Of a DNA stretch of 54,129 bases, positions 33,653-44,217 are shown piece by piece. Within the stretch, counting starts at the first letter, position 1. Each line of letters starts with the position of its first letter. The notes under the pieces were generated by a model. That model made no database searches, was not told where the DNA came from, and saw nothing but the letters and a program-made list of their open reading frames with translations. The translations under genes and the position numbers were made by a program. The stretch covers positions 1-54,129 of the forward strand of contig CALFAV010000032.1 of assembly GCA_937946835.1 (NCBI GenBank). Direction: 5' to 3'. The DNA is from an uncultured Verrucomicrobiae bacterium (lineage in GTDB: Bacteria > Verrucomicrobiota > Verrucomicrobiia > Limisphaerales > J093).

Positions 33653-33904
33653 AACGAAATCTTGGAAAACACCCTCGCCGCCAACCCGGACTCCGCGCAG
33701 GCGGCGCGGGACGTGATGGTGTCGCACTGGAAGTTGTCCGAGCTGTACCGCACCCGCGGGGATGAGCCGGCGGCGGCGGAGCATCGGGGGAAGTGCTTGC
33801 CATTCTGGATTCCTTTGCCCGCATGGGCGCGTCCGATGGACGCGCCCATGCGCCGGCTCTACGAGCAACTGAAACCGGAGTTCGGCGGCGGCGCGCCGCA
33901 GTGA
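33653..33904 (+). pseudogene. C-terminal TPR-domain remnant
   Basis: ILENTLAANPDSAQAARDVM and VSHWKLSELYRTRGDEPAAA form a tetratricopeptide unit, followed after a slip by RPMDAPMRRLYEQLKPEF, a known ending of TPR signalling proteins. Between them the expected VLAILDSFARMG is found in another frame (about 33792-33828), so there are two compensating frame changes. No start is present. It shares the decayed block with SLOG-like and TIR pieces. Confidence 0.6.
33821..33851. repeat. Perfect 14-base-arm hairpin with GAT loop
   Basis: GCATGGGCGCGTCC (33821-33834), GAT, GGACGCGCCCATGC (33838-33851). It sits exactly where the TPR remnant changes frame. Same loop as the terminator at 31442 but no T-tract. 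Confidence 0.7.
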
Positions 33905-34211
33905 GGGCCAATGGCTCGCCCGAGCGGTCGCGGCATGTTTCCGGTGCTCCGGCGAGAACCGCCCGTTAAAGGGGCCGGCTGACCAGCCGCCCACCAAGCC
34001 GGTGGCAGGAATGCTGTCGCTCCCGAGACCCACGGCGCGGCGCGCGCTGAAGGCGGAGCGTTCACCGCCCGCGTTCCGCGTCCGGCGGCGGTCAATCCCC
34101 TCCCCTTCCCGCCCGGTTCGAAGAGCGGGGACCACCCGTGACTCGGAATGTGGCGCGTTGGGTGCGGACCGCAGGCTGTGCGACCCGGCGGACCGCGCGC
34201 CGCCGGAGCGC
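33905..34211. other. Stretch without a recognised gene
   Basis: About 300 bases between the TPR remnant and the gmhB promoter. Open frames exist but none looks like protein-coding sequence of a known family. Confidence 0.5.
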
Positions 34212-34240
34212 TTGCCAGGCCGGCGTGGGCGGCGGATTTT
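34212..34240 (+). promoter_or_regulatory. Predicted gmhB promoter
   Basis: TTGCCA (34212-34217), 17 bases, GATTTT (34235-34240), 6 bases to the GTG at 34247. It supports the GTG start. Confidence 0.45.
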
Positions 34241-34246
34241 CCGCCC

Positions 34247-34789
34247 GTGCACCGCGCGGTGTTTTTGGACCGGGACGGCACGCTCAACGTCGAGCGCCAC
34301 TACCTCAGCGACCCGGCGCAGTTGGAACTGCTGCCCGGGGTGCCGGCGGCGCTGCGCCGCCTGCGGGACGCGGGCTTCAAGCTCTTCATCGTCACCAACC
34401 AGTCCGGCATCGGCCGCGGCTACTACACCGAGGCGGACCTGCACCGGGTGAACGCCCGCCTGCTCGAACTGCTCGCCCCGCACGGCGTGCGCTTCGAGAA
34501 AATTTACTTCGCCCCCGAGGCCCCGGAGCAGCCCAGCCGCGGCCGCAAGCCCTCGCCACAGTTCCTCTTCGACGCCCGGGACGAGTTCGGGTTGGACCTG
34601 TCGCGGAGTTACCTCATCGGGGACAAGCTGGCGGACCTGGAGTGCGGCTGGAACGCCGGGCTGGGGTGTAGCCTCCTGGTGCGCACCGGCTACGGCGCGG
34701 ACACCGAGGCCCGGCTGGGGCCCCCGCGCGGGCCGACCCGGGTGGTGGATGACCTGCCGGCAGCGGTGGACTGGATTTTGCGCCAATGA
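34247..34789 (+). CDS. gmhB: D-glycero-D-manno-heptose 1,7-bisphosphate 7-phosphatase-type HAD enzyme
   Basis: 180 residues from a GTG start that places VFLDRDGTLN (nucleophile Asp and acid Asp, residues 5-14) near the N-terminus as in the family. Other HAD motifs: FIVTNQSGIGRGYY, RKPSPQFLF and YLIGDKLADLECG. Removes the 7-phosphate from heptose bisphosphate on the way to ADP-heptose or GDP-heptose for lipopolysaccharide or glycoprotein. The zinc loop of classical GmhB, with three Cys and one His before RKP, is replaced by YFAPEAPEQPSRG without any cysteine, so this is a zinc-less variant or a HisB-N-like phosphatase. Nearby kdsB supports an envelope role. An in-frame upstream extension to 34148 is unlikely. 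Confidence 0.82.
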   Translation: MHRAVFLDRDGTLNVERHYLSDPAQLELLPGVPAALRRLRDAGFKLFIVTNQSGIGRGYYTEADLHRVNARLLELLAPHGVRFEKIYFAPEAPEQPSRGRKPSPQFLFDARDEFGLDLSRSYLIGDKLADLECGWNAGLGCSLLVRTGYGADTEARLGPPRGPTRVVDDLPAAVDWILRQ

Positions 34790-34800
34790 GGCGCGCCTCA
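34787..34800. repeat. Palindrome holding both stop codons of convergent genes
   Basis: TGAGGCGCGCCTCA is a perfect 14-base palindrome. The first TGA ends gmhB and the last three bases are the complement of the Uma2 stop. A compact bidirectional end, possibly a weak terminator stem. Confidence 0.7.
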
Positions 34801-35367
34801 GCGCAGCCCCAGTTCGGCCAGACAGTCGCGGACGGCCGGCAGCTTGCTCGGGTTTAACCAGTCGCGCTTGAGCCAGAAGCCCCGGAGGGTCGGGCTGTAA
34901 ATCACCGGCTCTTCCTCGGCAAACGGCACCAGCAGTTCCCCCTCGCGCCGGTAAAACTCGTGATTGAGGTGATCGGGGTCCAGAATCCAGTACTCCGCCA
35001 CCCCGTGCGCCTCGTAGGCGGCGAACTTGGGTCCGATGTCCAGGTGCGCCGTGCGCACCGACAGCGCCTCGACCACGAGGGTGGGGGCAAAGGGCGCGTG
35101 AGTCGCGGGCAGGCGGGCGACCGGCGCGTTGGTGAAAAAGGCCAGGTCCGGCAGGAACACCTCGCGCGGCCCCAGGCGCACCGCCACCACCTCCCGGTAC
35201 AAACGGCCCGGGCGATGGGCCTCGATGAAAGCGGCCATGAGACGGTCCACGAAGTTCAACAGGTCGGCATGGCGCAAATTGACAGGAGAATGCATGAACG
35301 TTTCCCCTTGAATCAGGTCGGCGTGGACGCCGGGCTGCAACCAGTCGAGAAACTCCTCGGCGGTCAA
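34798..35367 (-). CDS. Uma2-family (DUF820) restriction-endonuclease-like protein
   Basis: 189 residues from a TTG at 35367. Uma2 signature: TAEEFLDWL, DLIQGE, the active-site Asp in FLPDLAFF, VVEALS, and KFAAYEAHGVAEYWILDP with the conserved Lys and Glu. These proteins have the PD-(D/E)xK nuclease fold, are common in cyanobacteria and planctomycete/verrucomicrobial genomes, and have no firmly known role. No ATG or GTG lies in frame upstream before a stop; AGGAAGGGA about 9 bases before the TTG is the best ribosome binding site seen in this region and decides the start. Confidence 0.85.
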   Translation of the reverse strand: MTAEEFLDWLQPGVHADLIQGETFMHSPVNLRHADLLNFVDRLMAAFIEAHRPGRLYREVVAVRLGPREVFLPDLAFFTNAPVARLPATHAPFAPTLVVEALSVRTAHLDIGPKFAAYEAHGVAEYWILDPDHLNHEFYRREGELLVPFAEEEPVIYSPTLRGFWLKRDWLNPSKLPAVRDCLAELGLR

Positions 35368-35508
35368 CTGCCGTCGTCCCTTCCTGGGCGTGGGGGTGGG
35401 CGGAACCGGCAGTGAGTCACCTTAAAAAGAACCGCCCCGGAGAGCAAGGTGGCCCGGGCTGGCCCGGGACCGCACCAAGCTCGCCGCACACCGGGGCCGC
35501 GCCCGGGT

Positions 35509-35537
35509 TTGTACTTCTCGGCGGCTCGGCGCAGACT
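35509..35537 (+). promoter_or_regulatory. Predicted kdsB promoter
   Basis: TTGTAC (35509-35514), 17 bases, CAGACT (35532-35537), 7 bases to GTG 35545. Confidence 0.4.
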
Positions 35538-35544
35538 CCCGGGC

Positions 35545-37958
<2,414 letters not shown>

Positions 37959-38089
37959 AGGCCGCTCCCTTCCCCCGCAGATGCCGCGGAGGGACCGTGC
38001 TCCGGGAGGTCGTGAGGCGAGGGCGGGCACCCGCAGGGCGCCGACCTCTTCGCGCCCCGGGCGGTGTCGGGCACAACGGGTCGGTCCTC

Positions 38090-38117
38090 TTGACGGCGCG
38101 GCGCGGGCTTTTAACGT
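38090..38117 (+). promoter_or_regulatory. Predicted promoter of the TPR-PDZ lipoprotein gene
   Basis: TTGACG (38090-38095), 16 bases, TAACGT (38112-38117), 7 bases to ATG 38125. Confidence 0.5.
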
Positions 38118-38124
38118 TTTCCCC

Positions 38125-40650
38125 ATGAAAGCCCAAGCAGCCTCCTGGTTCGGCTTTTGCCTCGCCGCCCTGTTGCTCCTGCCCGGCTGCGGGAAGTCCG
38201 CCCCCGGCGCGGACCGCGGCGCGATCGAGGAGGAAACCCAATACCTCATCCAGCGCATCCTGGAGGAGCTGGTCGTGATGACCCGCTACGCCCGGGAGGG
38301 TCGGGCCGTGAGCCGGCCCGAAACCCTGGTCCAGGTCTGGGAAGGCGAAGCCGCCGCATGGGGCAAGCCGGATTATCGGGTGCGCCTGCGCGCCACCGGC
38401 CGGGGCCGGGGCGAGACCATCCCGCTGCCGTTGCACCAGCCGGTCTGGGAACCGGCCGTGTACGACGCGCCGCTGGCCATTCTGTGCCGACAGGTGGGCT
38501 TGGACCCGAAAGCCCCGCCGGCGCGGGGTGGCGGGGCGGAGGCCGCGTCCCGGACCAACCTGCTGGAACTGCTGTTGGCCTGCGACGCCGAAAGCCTGCA
38601 CCGCGCCAGCGAACAGGTGACCGCCGAGTTGACCAACGCTTTCCACCAATCCGCGCCCCACGAGCGGGCCGCCCTGGTCCTGGGCGTCTTCGCGCTGCGC
38701 GAGGCCTGCGGGGCGTTTTACGATGTGCGCCTCCCGCTCTGCCGCATCACCGCCCACCTGGCCTGGGCGCGGGCGACCCGGGGCGAACCGCCGCCGGGCG
38801 TGGAGGGGCAGTTGGCCGACGCCCTGCTCTACGCGCTGATGGGCAACCAGGCCGACGCGCTCGCCCGGCTGGAGAAAATCGCCGAAAGCCCGCTCACCCG
38901 CCCCTGGCGACGGGCGGTGCGGGCGTGGATCACCGGGGATGACCGCGAGTTGGACGGCGTGGAGGAGCGCACGCCGCTGGAGCAGGTGTGTTGGTTTGGG
39001 GCCGGGGCGCGTTCGGTCTCGGCGCAGGCGGCCTGGGACAAACTGCCCGAAGACCGGGCGGCGGAGCGGGTGGACTTTTGCCGACTGGCCCAGCAACAGG
39101 GCGTCTCCGTGGGGCTGGGCCATCAGTTATACGCCCTCAGCCCCAAACTCGAGCGGGCGGAGCTTTCCCGGGTCTTCCGCCTCCACGGTCGGCCGTTGCC
39201 CGGCCTGGCCGAGCTGGCCCCGGCGCTCAATCTCGAACCGGGCCACGGCATCGAGGCCGGGCCGGACGCCGCCGCCCGGGTGCAGGTGTTGGACTGGGGG
39301 CTTTGGGCGCAGTTCCTCCAGCGGCACCTCTGTCACAGCCTGCACGAAAATCACCGGTTTCTCAAAAGTGTATGGGGGGTAACCGAGGAGGCCGCGGCCT
39401 ATGCCCGGGACGCGGACAACACCTTCAAGGAACTCCGGCTCTACCCGTTCGTCCGCCGGCTGCGCGCCGACCAGCAGGCCGATTATCGCGCCTCCGTCGA
39501 GGCCTGCGGCGAACTCATCCGCCGCCAGCCCCATCTGGTGCCGGTGGCGCTCTGGAACCTGATGTACGGTCAACCAGCCGGACTGGAACGTCATCTGCCT
39601 CCGGACCTGCCGGACATCCGGCTGTGGCACCGGCACAGCCCGCCGCCGCACACGGTTTACCGGGCCGCGGAGCGTTTCCGGCTTTTCCGGCTCACCCCGC
39701 CCGCGGAGGTGTTGCCCCTGGTGGAAAGGCTCCATCGGCTGGCGCCCTACAACCGGGAGGTGGCTCAAAGGTACCTCCACTACAAGTACGGCGATTTCGG
39801 CCGGGGGCAGCCCCCGGCCGTGATCGAGGCCGCCTACGGCCCGCTGCTGGCATACTCGGTGCCCGCGCTCTGGGCGGCCGCGCACGCCGTGGAAAACGAC
39901 CCCGCGGCCCATGAGCGGTGGCTGGACCGGGCCGCGGAAAGGGATGCCCTTTATTACTTCACCCTGGGCCGCTATTTCGCCGAACGTGGCGACGAGGCCC
40001 GGGCGCTCAAGTACCACGAGTTGGGCGTGCAACGGTGCCGCGATGCGGTCGGCGTCGCCAACAACGCCCGCTGGTTGGTCGGGTACTACTTCCGGAACAA
40101 CCGACTGGAGGAGGCCCGGAAGCTGGCCGACTTCGCCGCCAAGGTGTACAGCGCCGAAGGGCTCCAGACCAAGGGCGACCTCCATTTCTGGCTCAAGGAG
40201 TACGCCCAATCCCTCGAGTACTACCGCCGCCTCGAGGAGCGTTACAACAACACCCGGGCGGTCTTCAATTGGTGGCTCAGCTACCGCGAACAAACCGGCC
40301 GCGACGACTACGACGCTGAAATCAGCAAACGCCTCGACTGGCTCTTCCCCAAGGGCCGCCGGACCATCACACCGGCGGCACTCAACGATCCCCCACACGC
40401 AGGCGTTGAAATCTTGGAGGAAAATGACCTGATTCGGGCGGCCGGTCTGAAAAAGGGCGACATCATCGTCGGCCTGGCCGGCCAACAAGTGGACAACCTC
40501 GAGCAATACCAGTACCTGCGCGTCTTTTTGCCCGACGACACCCTGCGGCTGATGGTCTGGGACGGCCTTCGGTACCGCGAGGTGACCGCCCGCCCGCCGC
40601 AACGCCGCTTCGGCGTGGCGTTCGGAACCTACCAACCCGAGCAACGGTAA
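38125..40650 (+). CDS. Large lipoprotein with helical TPR-like repeats and C-terminal PDZ domain
   Basis: 841 residues. Lipoprotein signal with lipobox LLPGC, lipidated Cys22. Residues 30-740 are almost all helical and contain irregular TPR-like pairs, clearest at 600-720 (ALYYFTLGRYFAERGDEARALKYHELGV, split here by eye into two helices, and NNRLEEARKLADFAAKVY). Residues 755-841 are a PDZ domain: GVEILEENDLIRAAGLKKGD, IIVGLAGQQVDNLEQYQYL, and DDTLRLMVWDG. No protease domain is present, so this is probably a periplasmic scaffold or adaptor that binds protein C-termini. I know no named family with this order. Confidence 0.75.
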   Translation: MKAQAASWFGFCLAALLLLPGCGKSAPGADRGAIEEETQYLIQRILEELVVMTRYAREGRAVSRPETLVQVWEGEAAAWGKPDYRVRLRATGRGRGETIPLPLHQPVWEPAVYDAPLAILCRQVGLDPKAPPARGGGAEAASRTNLLELLLACDAESLHRASEQVTAELTNAFHQSAPHERAALVLGVFALREACGAFYDVRLPLCRITAHLAWARATRGEPPPGVEGQLADALLYALMGNQADALARLEKIAESPLTRPWRRAVRAWITGDDRELDGVEERTPLEQVCWFGAGARSVSAQAAWDKLPEDRAAERVDFCRLAQQQGVSVGLGHQLYALSPKLERAELSRVFRLHGRPLPGLAELAPALNLEPGHGIEAGPDAAARVQVLDWGLWAQFLQRHLCHSLHENHRFLKSVWGVTEEAAAYARDADNTFKELRLYPFVRRLRADQQADYRASVEACGELIRRQPHLVPVALWNLMYGQPAGLERHLPPDLPDIRLWHRHSPPPHTVYRAAERFRLFRLTPPAEVLPLVERLHRLAPYNREVAQRYLHYKYGDFGRGQPPAVIEAAYGPLLAYSVPALWAAAHAVENDPAAHERWLDRAAERDALYYFTLGRYFAERGDEARALKYHELGVQRCRDAVGVANNARWLVGYYFRNNRLEEARKLADFAAKVYSAEGLQTKGDLHFWLKEYAQSLEYYRRLEERYNNTRAVFNWWLSYREQTGRDDYDAEISKRLDWLFPKGRRTITPAALNDPPHAGVEILEENDLIRAAGLKKGDIIVGLAGQQVDNLEQYQYLRVFLPDDTLRLMVWDGLRYREVTARPPQRRFGVAFGTYQPEQR

Positions 40651-40751
40651 CCCCACCCCACTGATGGGGCGGTTGCCCGCGCGGACACACCGCCCGCGAC
40701 CGGCCCGCGTCGGCCCGGCCACCGGCCGCAACCCCGCCCGACCGCCCCGAC

Positions 40752-40781
40752 TTGGCAGGCGCGGGGCCTTCCTTCTACGCT
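40752..40781 (+). promoter_or_regulatory. Predicted promoter of the SDR gene
   Basis: TTGGCA (40752-40757), 18 bases, TACGCT (40776-40781), 6 bases to ATG 40788. Confidence 0.5.
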
Positions 40782-40787
40782 TCTCGC

Positions 40788-41486
40788 ATGGCAGAAGCGC
40801 TCACGGGATCTCGCTTGATCCTCATCACCGGCGTCAGTCGCGGGCTGGGCCGCGCGCTGGCCGGGGAATTCATCCGGCTTGGCCACACGGTGCTGGGCTG
40901 CGCCCGCACGGCCGCAGCGCTCGAAGCCCTGGCCCGGCACCACGGCCCACCGCATGATTTCGCGGTGGTGGACGTGGCCGACGACGCCGCGGTACGCGCC
41001 TGGGCGGAGCGGGTGTTGACCAGTCACGGCCCGCCGGACCTGTTGCTCAACAACGCCGCGGTCATCAACGGCAACGCCCCGCTCTGGCAGGTGCCGGCGG
41101 CGGAATTCGACCGGGTGGTGGACGTGAACCTCAAGGGCGTGGCCAACGTCATCCGACACTTTGCTCCGGCCATGATCGCCCGCGGCCGGGGGGTGATCGT
41201 GAATTTCAGCTCCGGCTGGGGCCGCTCGACCGACGCCGAGGTGGCTCCCTACTGCGCAACCAAATGGGCCATTGAGGGCCTGACCCGGGCGCTGGCGCAG
41301 GAGCTGCCCCCCGGCCTGGCCGCCGTGCCCCTGAATCCCGGCATCATTAACACGGACATGTTGCGCCGTTGCTTCGGCGACGCCGCGGCCACTTATCCCG
41401 ATCCGGACACCTGGGCGCGCCACGCCGCGCCCTTCCTGCTGGGACTGGGACCGAAGGACAACGGCCGGCCCCTGACCGCGCCGTGA
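40788..41486 (+). CDS. Short-chain dehydrogenase/reductase
   Basis: 232 residues. Rossmann fold with the nucleotide loop TGVSRGLGRALA near residues 14-25, the NNAAV motif, the catalytic Ser in NFSSGWG and the YCATK (Tyr-x3-Lys) pair. The Arg after the loop and the missing acidic residue at the end of strand 2 (LGCARTAAAL) favour NADP over NAD. It is a single-gene unit by its own promoter; the substrate cannot be told from sequence. The ATG at 40788 is chosen over an in-frame TTG at 40752 because the latter lies in the predicted -35 box. Confidence 0.9.
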   Translation: MAEALTGSRLILITGVSRGLGRALAGEFIRLGHTVLGCARTAAALEALARHHGPPHDFAVVDVADDAAVRAWAERVLTSHGPPDLLLNNAAVINGNAPLWQVPAAEFDRVVDVNLKGVANVIRHFAPAMIARGRGVIVNFSSGWGRSTDAEVAPYCATKWAIEGLTRALAQELPPGLAAVPLNPGIINTDMLRRCFGDAAATYPDPDTWARHAAPFLLGLGPKDNGRPLTAP

Positions 41487-41750
41487 GCCGACCACGGTGC
41501 GGAAGATGCGTGACCGGCTCCCCCGGGGCCCGTGGGGCGTTGAAGGCCGGGCAATCCTCCAGCCGTCACCCTTGCGGCGGGTGCGGTTGACCGGCCCGAC
41601 CGGCCCGGCATAGTAAAGCTGTGAACGGCGGATCCATTGGTGGGGAGAGCGGAGCTTTCGCGCCGCGCAAAGTAGTGGGGCGACCGCGCACGCCGCGCGA
41701 AAAGCTGGTTCTCTTGGAACACATGCAACGGTTCACTCGCGAGCTTTTCC

Positions 41751-42251
41751 ATGAACGACGGCCCCAAATCCGAGCCGGGGGGGATTATTTCCCGGTTCGA
41801 AAAGTTGTTGGCCGACCTCGCCCGCGCTGAGGTGGATTTCTGCGTTGTCGGGGGGCTGGCGGCGGCGCTCAACGGCTTTGTGCGCTTCACCGAGGACGTG
41901 GATATTTTGGTCCATCCGGCCCGACCCAATCTCGAGCGGATGCTGACCGTGCTGCGCGGCTGGGGCGAGGGGTGGGCGCGCGAGTTGACGCCGGAGGATT
42001 TCACGGCCCAGGAAGGGTCCGTGCGCGTGGCGGAGTCCGAATTCGACCTGGACATCTTCGTGCAGATGCTTGGGAAAACCCTCGACGACTTCCGCCCTCG
42101 ACTCCGCCATTTCGAGTCGGACGGCGTGCGGATTCCCTACCTGGCCCCGGAGGACCTGATCCTGCTCAAGGAGGGTTCTTGGCGCGAAAAGGACCGGTGG
42201 GACGTGGCGGCGATGCGGGAGATCATCGCCCGCCGCTCGGCAGCGCCGTGA
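41751..42251 (+). CDS. Nucleotidyltransferase-fold protein (AbiEii/DUF6036-like)
   Basis: 166 residues. The Pol-beta type nucleotidyltransferase signature is visible: VDFCVVGGLAAALNGFVRF and TEDVDILVHP near residues 28-56, giving the G-G and D-x-D metal site. Further on FDLDIFVQML and RIPYLAPEDLILLKE match the AbiEii/DUF6036 group, some members of which are toxins that modify tRNA or proteins. No partner antitoxin gene is clear. A short frame from 41621 overlaps the start but does not look like a known antitoxin. Could be a stand-alone conflict gene or an unrelated enzyme. Confidence 0.75.
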   Translation: MNDGPKSEPGGIISRFEKLLADLARAEVDFCVVGGLAAALNGFVRFTEDVDILVHPARPNLERMLTVLRGWGEGWARELTPEDFTAQEGSVRVAESEFDLDIFVQMLGKTLDDFRPRLRHFESDGVRIPYLAPEDLILLKEGSWREKDRWDVAAMREIIARRSAAP

Positions 42252-42342
42252 CGCCCGACGGCACGGAGGCACGCTTCGGGGGTTCCACCGCAGACTGGCC
42301 GCCCGCACCGGCCCCGGCCAAGGGACCCTACCACGCCGCCCC

Positions 42343-43269
42343 TCACCAGCGGGGCGCCAACAGACGATCCACGGGCGCAAAATCGTCCGTCAGCACCGGT
42401 GCCGTCGCCGCGGACGGCGGTGGATCCAACCGCGCGGCCTGCACCCGCAAAAGAAACGTCGGCAGCGTCACCCGGCCGGTTCGCACCAGCTCCCCGGCCC
42501 GCTGCTGCAGCTCCGACAAACTGCGCGGCGTGGACGCCCGGGTCCCGATCAACACCACGTTCAGGGACTCGCGCGCCGGAAAGGCGTACACGTGCGGAAA
42601 GACCGTCCGGAGGGTCCGGTACACCGCGCCCAGCAGTTCGGATTGGGGTCCCTCCCAGGTGGCGACGACGTTGTACGCCAGCACCCCGTCGTCGGTCAGA
42701 CGCCCGGCGGCCAGCGTGAAAAATTCGCGCGTGGCCAGGTGCGCGGGGATGAAGGCGCCATAGCGGTTGTGGGTGTAGGCGTCCACGAGGATGGCCCCGT
42801 AGCGGGTCGGGTACCGCCGCAAAAACTGGCGTCCGTCCTCTACGTGTACCCGGTGCCGCGGGCTGTCCCGCACCCCGAAGTACTGCTGCGCCACCCGGAC
42901 CACCACCGGATCAATCTCCACCGTGTCCACCCGCACCGCCGGGTAGTAGTGCAGCCAGGCGCGCTGCGCGCTGCCGCCGCCCAGCCCCAGCATCAAGACG
43001 TTGGTCAGGCCCGGATTCCACAGCCACGGCAGGTGAAAGTATTCCGTGTACTCGAAGTGCCCGCGCAGCGGGTCGGCCAACGCCATGCGCGTCTGAACCG
43101 CTTTGTCAAAGGTCAACAAGCGCAGCCCGCCCTGGTCCACCACCCGAATGTGGTGGTAGGGGGACGTGGTCTCGAAAACGACGCCGCCGCGGCCGGCCAG
43201 CCCCAGCCAGCAGGCCAGGAGCCCCGAGAACCCAAGGCGCGACAACCGCATGGCCGGAAGTGATGGCAT
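42343..43269 (-). CDS. Spermidine-synthase-like methyltransferase-fold protein
   Basis: 308 residues. A hydrophobic start (LGFSGLLACWLGLAG) looks like a signal or anchor. The catalytic domain has YHHIRVVDQGGLRLLTFD, FHLPWLWNPGLTNVLMLGLGGG (cofactor loop), VDTVEIDPVVVRVA, and ILVDAYTH, all standard for spermidine synthases and the large SpeE-like family. The anchor plus the upstream membrane gene suggest a membrane-bound SpeE-like enzyme rather than the soluble polyamine enzyme. No speD or other polyamine gene is near. Starts 18 bases after the upstream stop. Confidence 0.8.
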   Translation of the reverse strand: MPSLPAMRLSRLGFSGLLACWLGLAGRGGVVFETTSPYHHIRVVDQGGLRLLTFDKAVQTRMALADPLRGHFEYTEYFHLPWLWNPGLTNVLMLGLGGGSAQRAWLHYYPAVRVDTVEIDPVVVRVAQQYFGVRDSPRHRVHVEDGRQFLRRYPTRYGAILVDAYTHNRYGAFIPAHLATREFFTLAAGRLTDDGVLAYNVVATWEGPQSELLGAVYRTLRTVFPHVYAFPARESLNVVLIGTRASTPRSLSELQQRAGELVRTGRVTLPTFLLRVQAARLDPPPSAATAPVLTDDFAPVDRLLAPRW

Positions 43270-43287
43270 GGCGACACGGTGCTCCCT

Positions 43288-43932
43288 TCAACCGTTCACC
43301 CCGGCCCCCGATTCGGGCGGAGCCGGGCGCACCATCACCCCACACGCCAGCCCCAGCAACACGGTCAGCGCACCCACCGCGCGGAAAATGTCCGAAAGCG
43401 GCATCACATCAATCAAAACATACCCCGCGACCGCCACTCCGACAATGCCCCCGGCCGTACTGGCGGCGATGATCAGGCCGCTGGTTCGGCCCACCCGGCT
43501 CAACTGATGGGTGCTCCAGCGAATCAGGTAAGGGGGCAGGGTGGCCAGGGCGAAACAGGGCAGCAGAAAAATCAGCGCGCTGCCCAGCGCCGGGTCCAGC
43601 TTCTGCCAAAGCAGGGGAATGGGCGCGTCGGCCGGATGCCGGTTGACAATCCAATCCGTGAACCAAGGGGCATACTCGGGGATTAAACCGGTCAGTACCC
43701 CGGCCGCGACCAGCAGGCCGGCCAGCGGGCGCCCCCGGGGGGAACGGTCGGCCAGGACGCCCCCCGCGTAATAACCCAGCGCCAACGCCACGAGGATGAC
43801 CCCGATCTGGCTGGTCCACACGTAGAACGAACTGCCAAAATCCCGGGCCAACCAGCGGGCCCCCACGATCTCCAGCACCATGAGCGCAAACCCGCCGCCG
43901 AACACCAACAGGGCGGCCGCGACGGTTTGCAT
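43288..43932 (-). CDS. Membrane partner of the spermidine-synthase-like protein (fused-MFS type N-terminal half)
   Basis: 214 residues with six or seven membrane helices: LLVFGGGFALMVLEIVGARW, VWTSQIGVILVALALGYYAGG, ALIFLLPCFALATLPPYLI and others. The MVLEIVGAR and GYYAGGVLADR motifs are those of the N-terminal membrane domain of fused MFS/spermidine synthase proteins. Here it is a separate gene, 18 bases upstream of the synthase-like gene, which makes the pair a natural split of the fusion. Transport or anchoring function is unproven. Confidence 0.78.
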   Translation of the reverse strand: MQTVAAALLVFGGGFALMVLEIVGARWLARDFGSSFYVWTSQIGVILVALALGYYAGGVLADRSPRGRPLAGLLVAAGVLTGLIPEYAPWFTDWIVNRHPADAPIPLLWQKLDPALGSALIFLLPCFALATLPPYLIRWSTHQLSRVGRTSGLIIAASTAGGIVGVAVAGYVLIDVMPLSDIFRAVGALTVLLGLACGVMVRPAPPESGAGVNG

Positions 43933-43938
43933 GGGCCT

Positions 43939-43966
43939 ACCTTACGGCCCCTTGCCGGCGGCTCAA
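43939..43966 (-). promoter_or_regulatory. Predicted promoter of the split spermidine-synthase-like operon
   Basis: Minus strand: TTGAGC (43966-43961), 16 bases, TAAGGT (43944-43939), 6 bases to ATG 43932. Confidence 0.5.
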
Positions 43967-44135
43967 CCCCCGGCTTAAGCCCCGTCGGCTCCGCTGTCCC
44001 GGCGCGCCCGCATGAGCATGGGGTCCTCCTGCCCTCCGCCCGGCAGCGCCGCCAAGGGAGGGTTAATCGCTGTATCTCCGACCCGGGACCCCTTCCCACG
44101 CCCTGACCGTCGGGCTGTGCGCCGCAACACACAGC

Positions 44136-44164
44136 TTGTTGTCTGCCGGCGGAGAGACTAAACT
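44136..44164 (+). promoter_or_regulatory. Possible promoter of the prepilin gene
   Basis: TTGTTG (44136-44141), 17 bases, TAAACT (44159-44164). The start codon at 44218 leaves a leader of about 45 bases, unlike most units here. Confidence 0.35.
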
Positions 44165-44217
44165 GCGGCAGACATTCGCAAAAAATGCGGATCCTGTCGC
44201 AACGCACGGGTCGAACC

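Noticed and set aside
41661..41707. Imperfect inverted repeat AGCTTTCGCGC / GCGCGAAAAGCT before the nucleotidyltransferase
   Set aside because: Arms are imperfect and separated by a long loop, with no link to a promoter; likely chance.
41621..41830. Short plus-strand frame overlapping the nucleotidyltransferase start, considered as its antitoxin
   Set aside because: It has no ATG of its own at a sensible place, resembles no antitoxin known to me, and its Arg/Pro-rich end overlaps the next gene by 80 bases.
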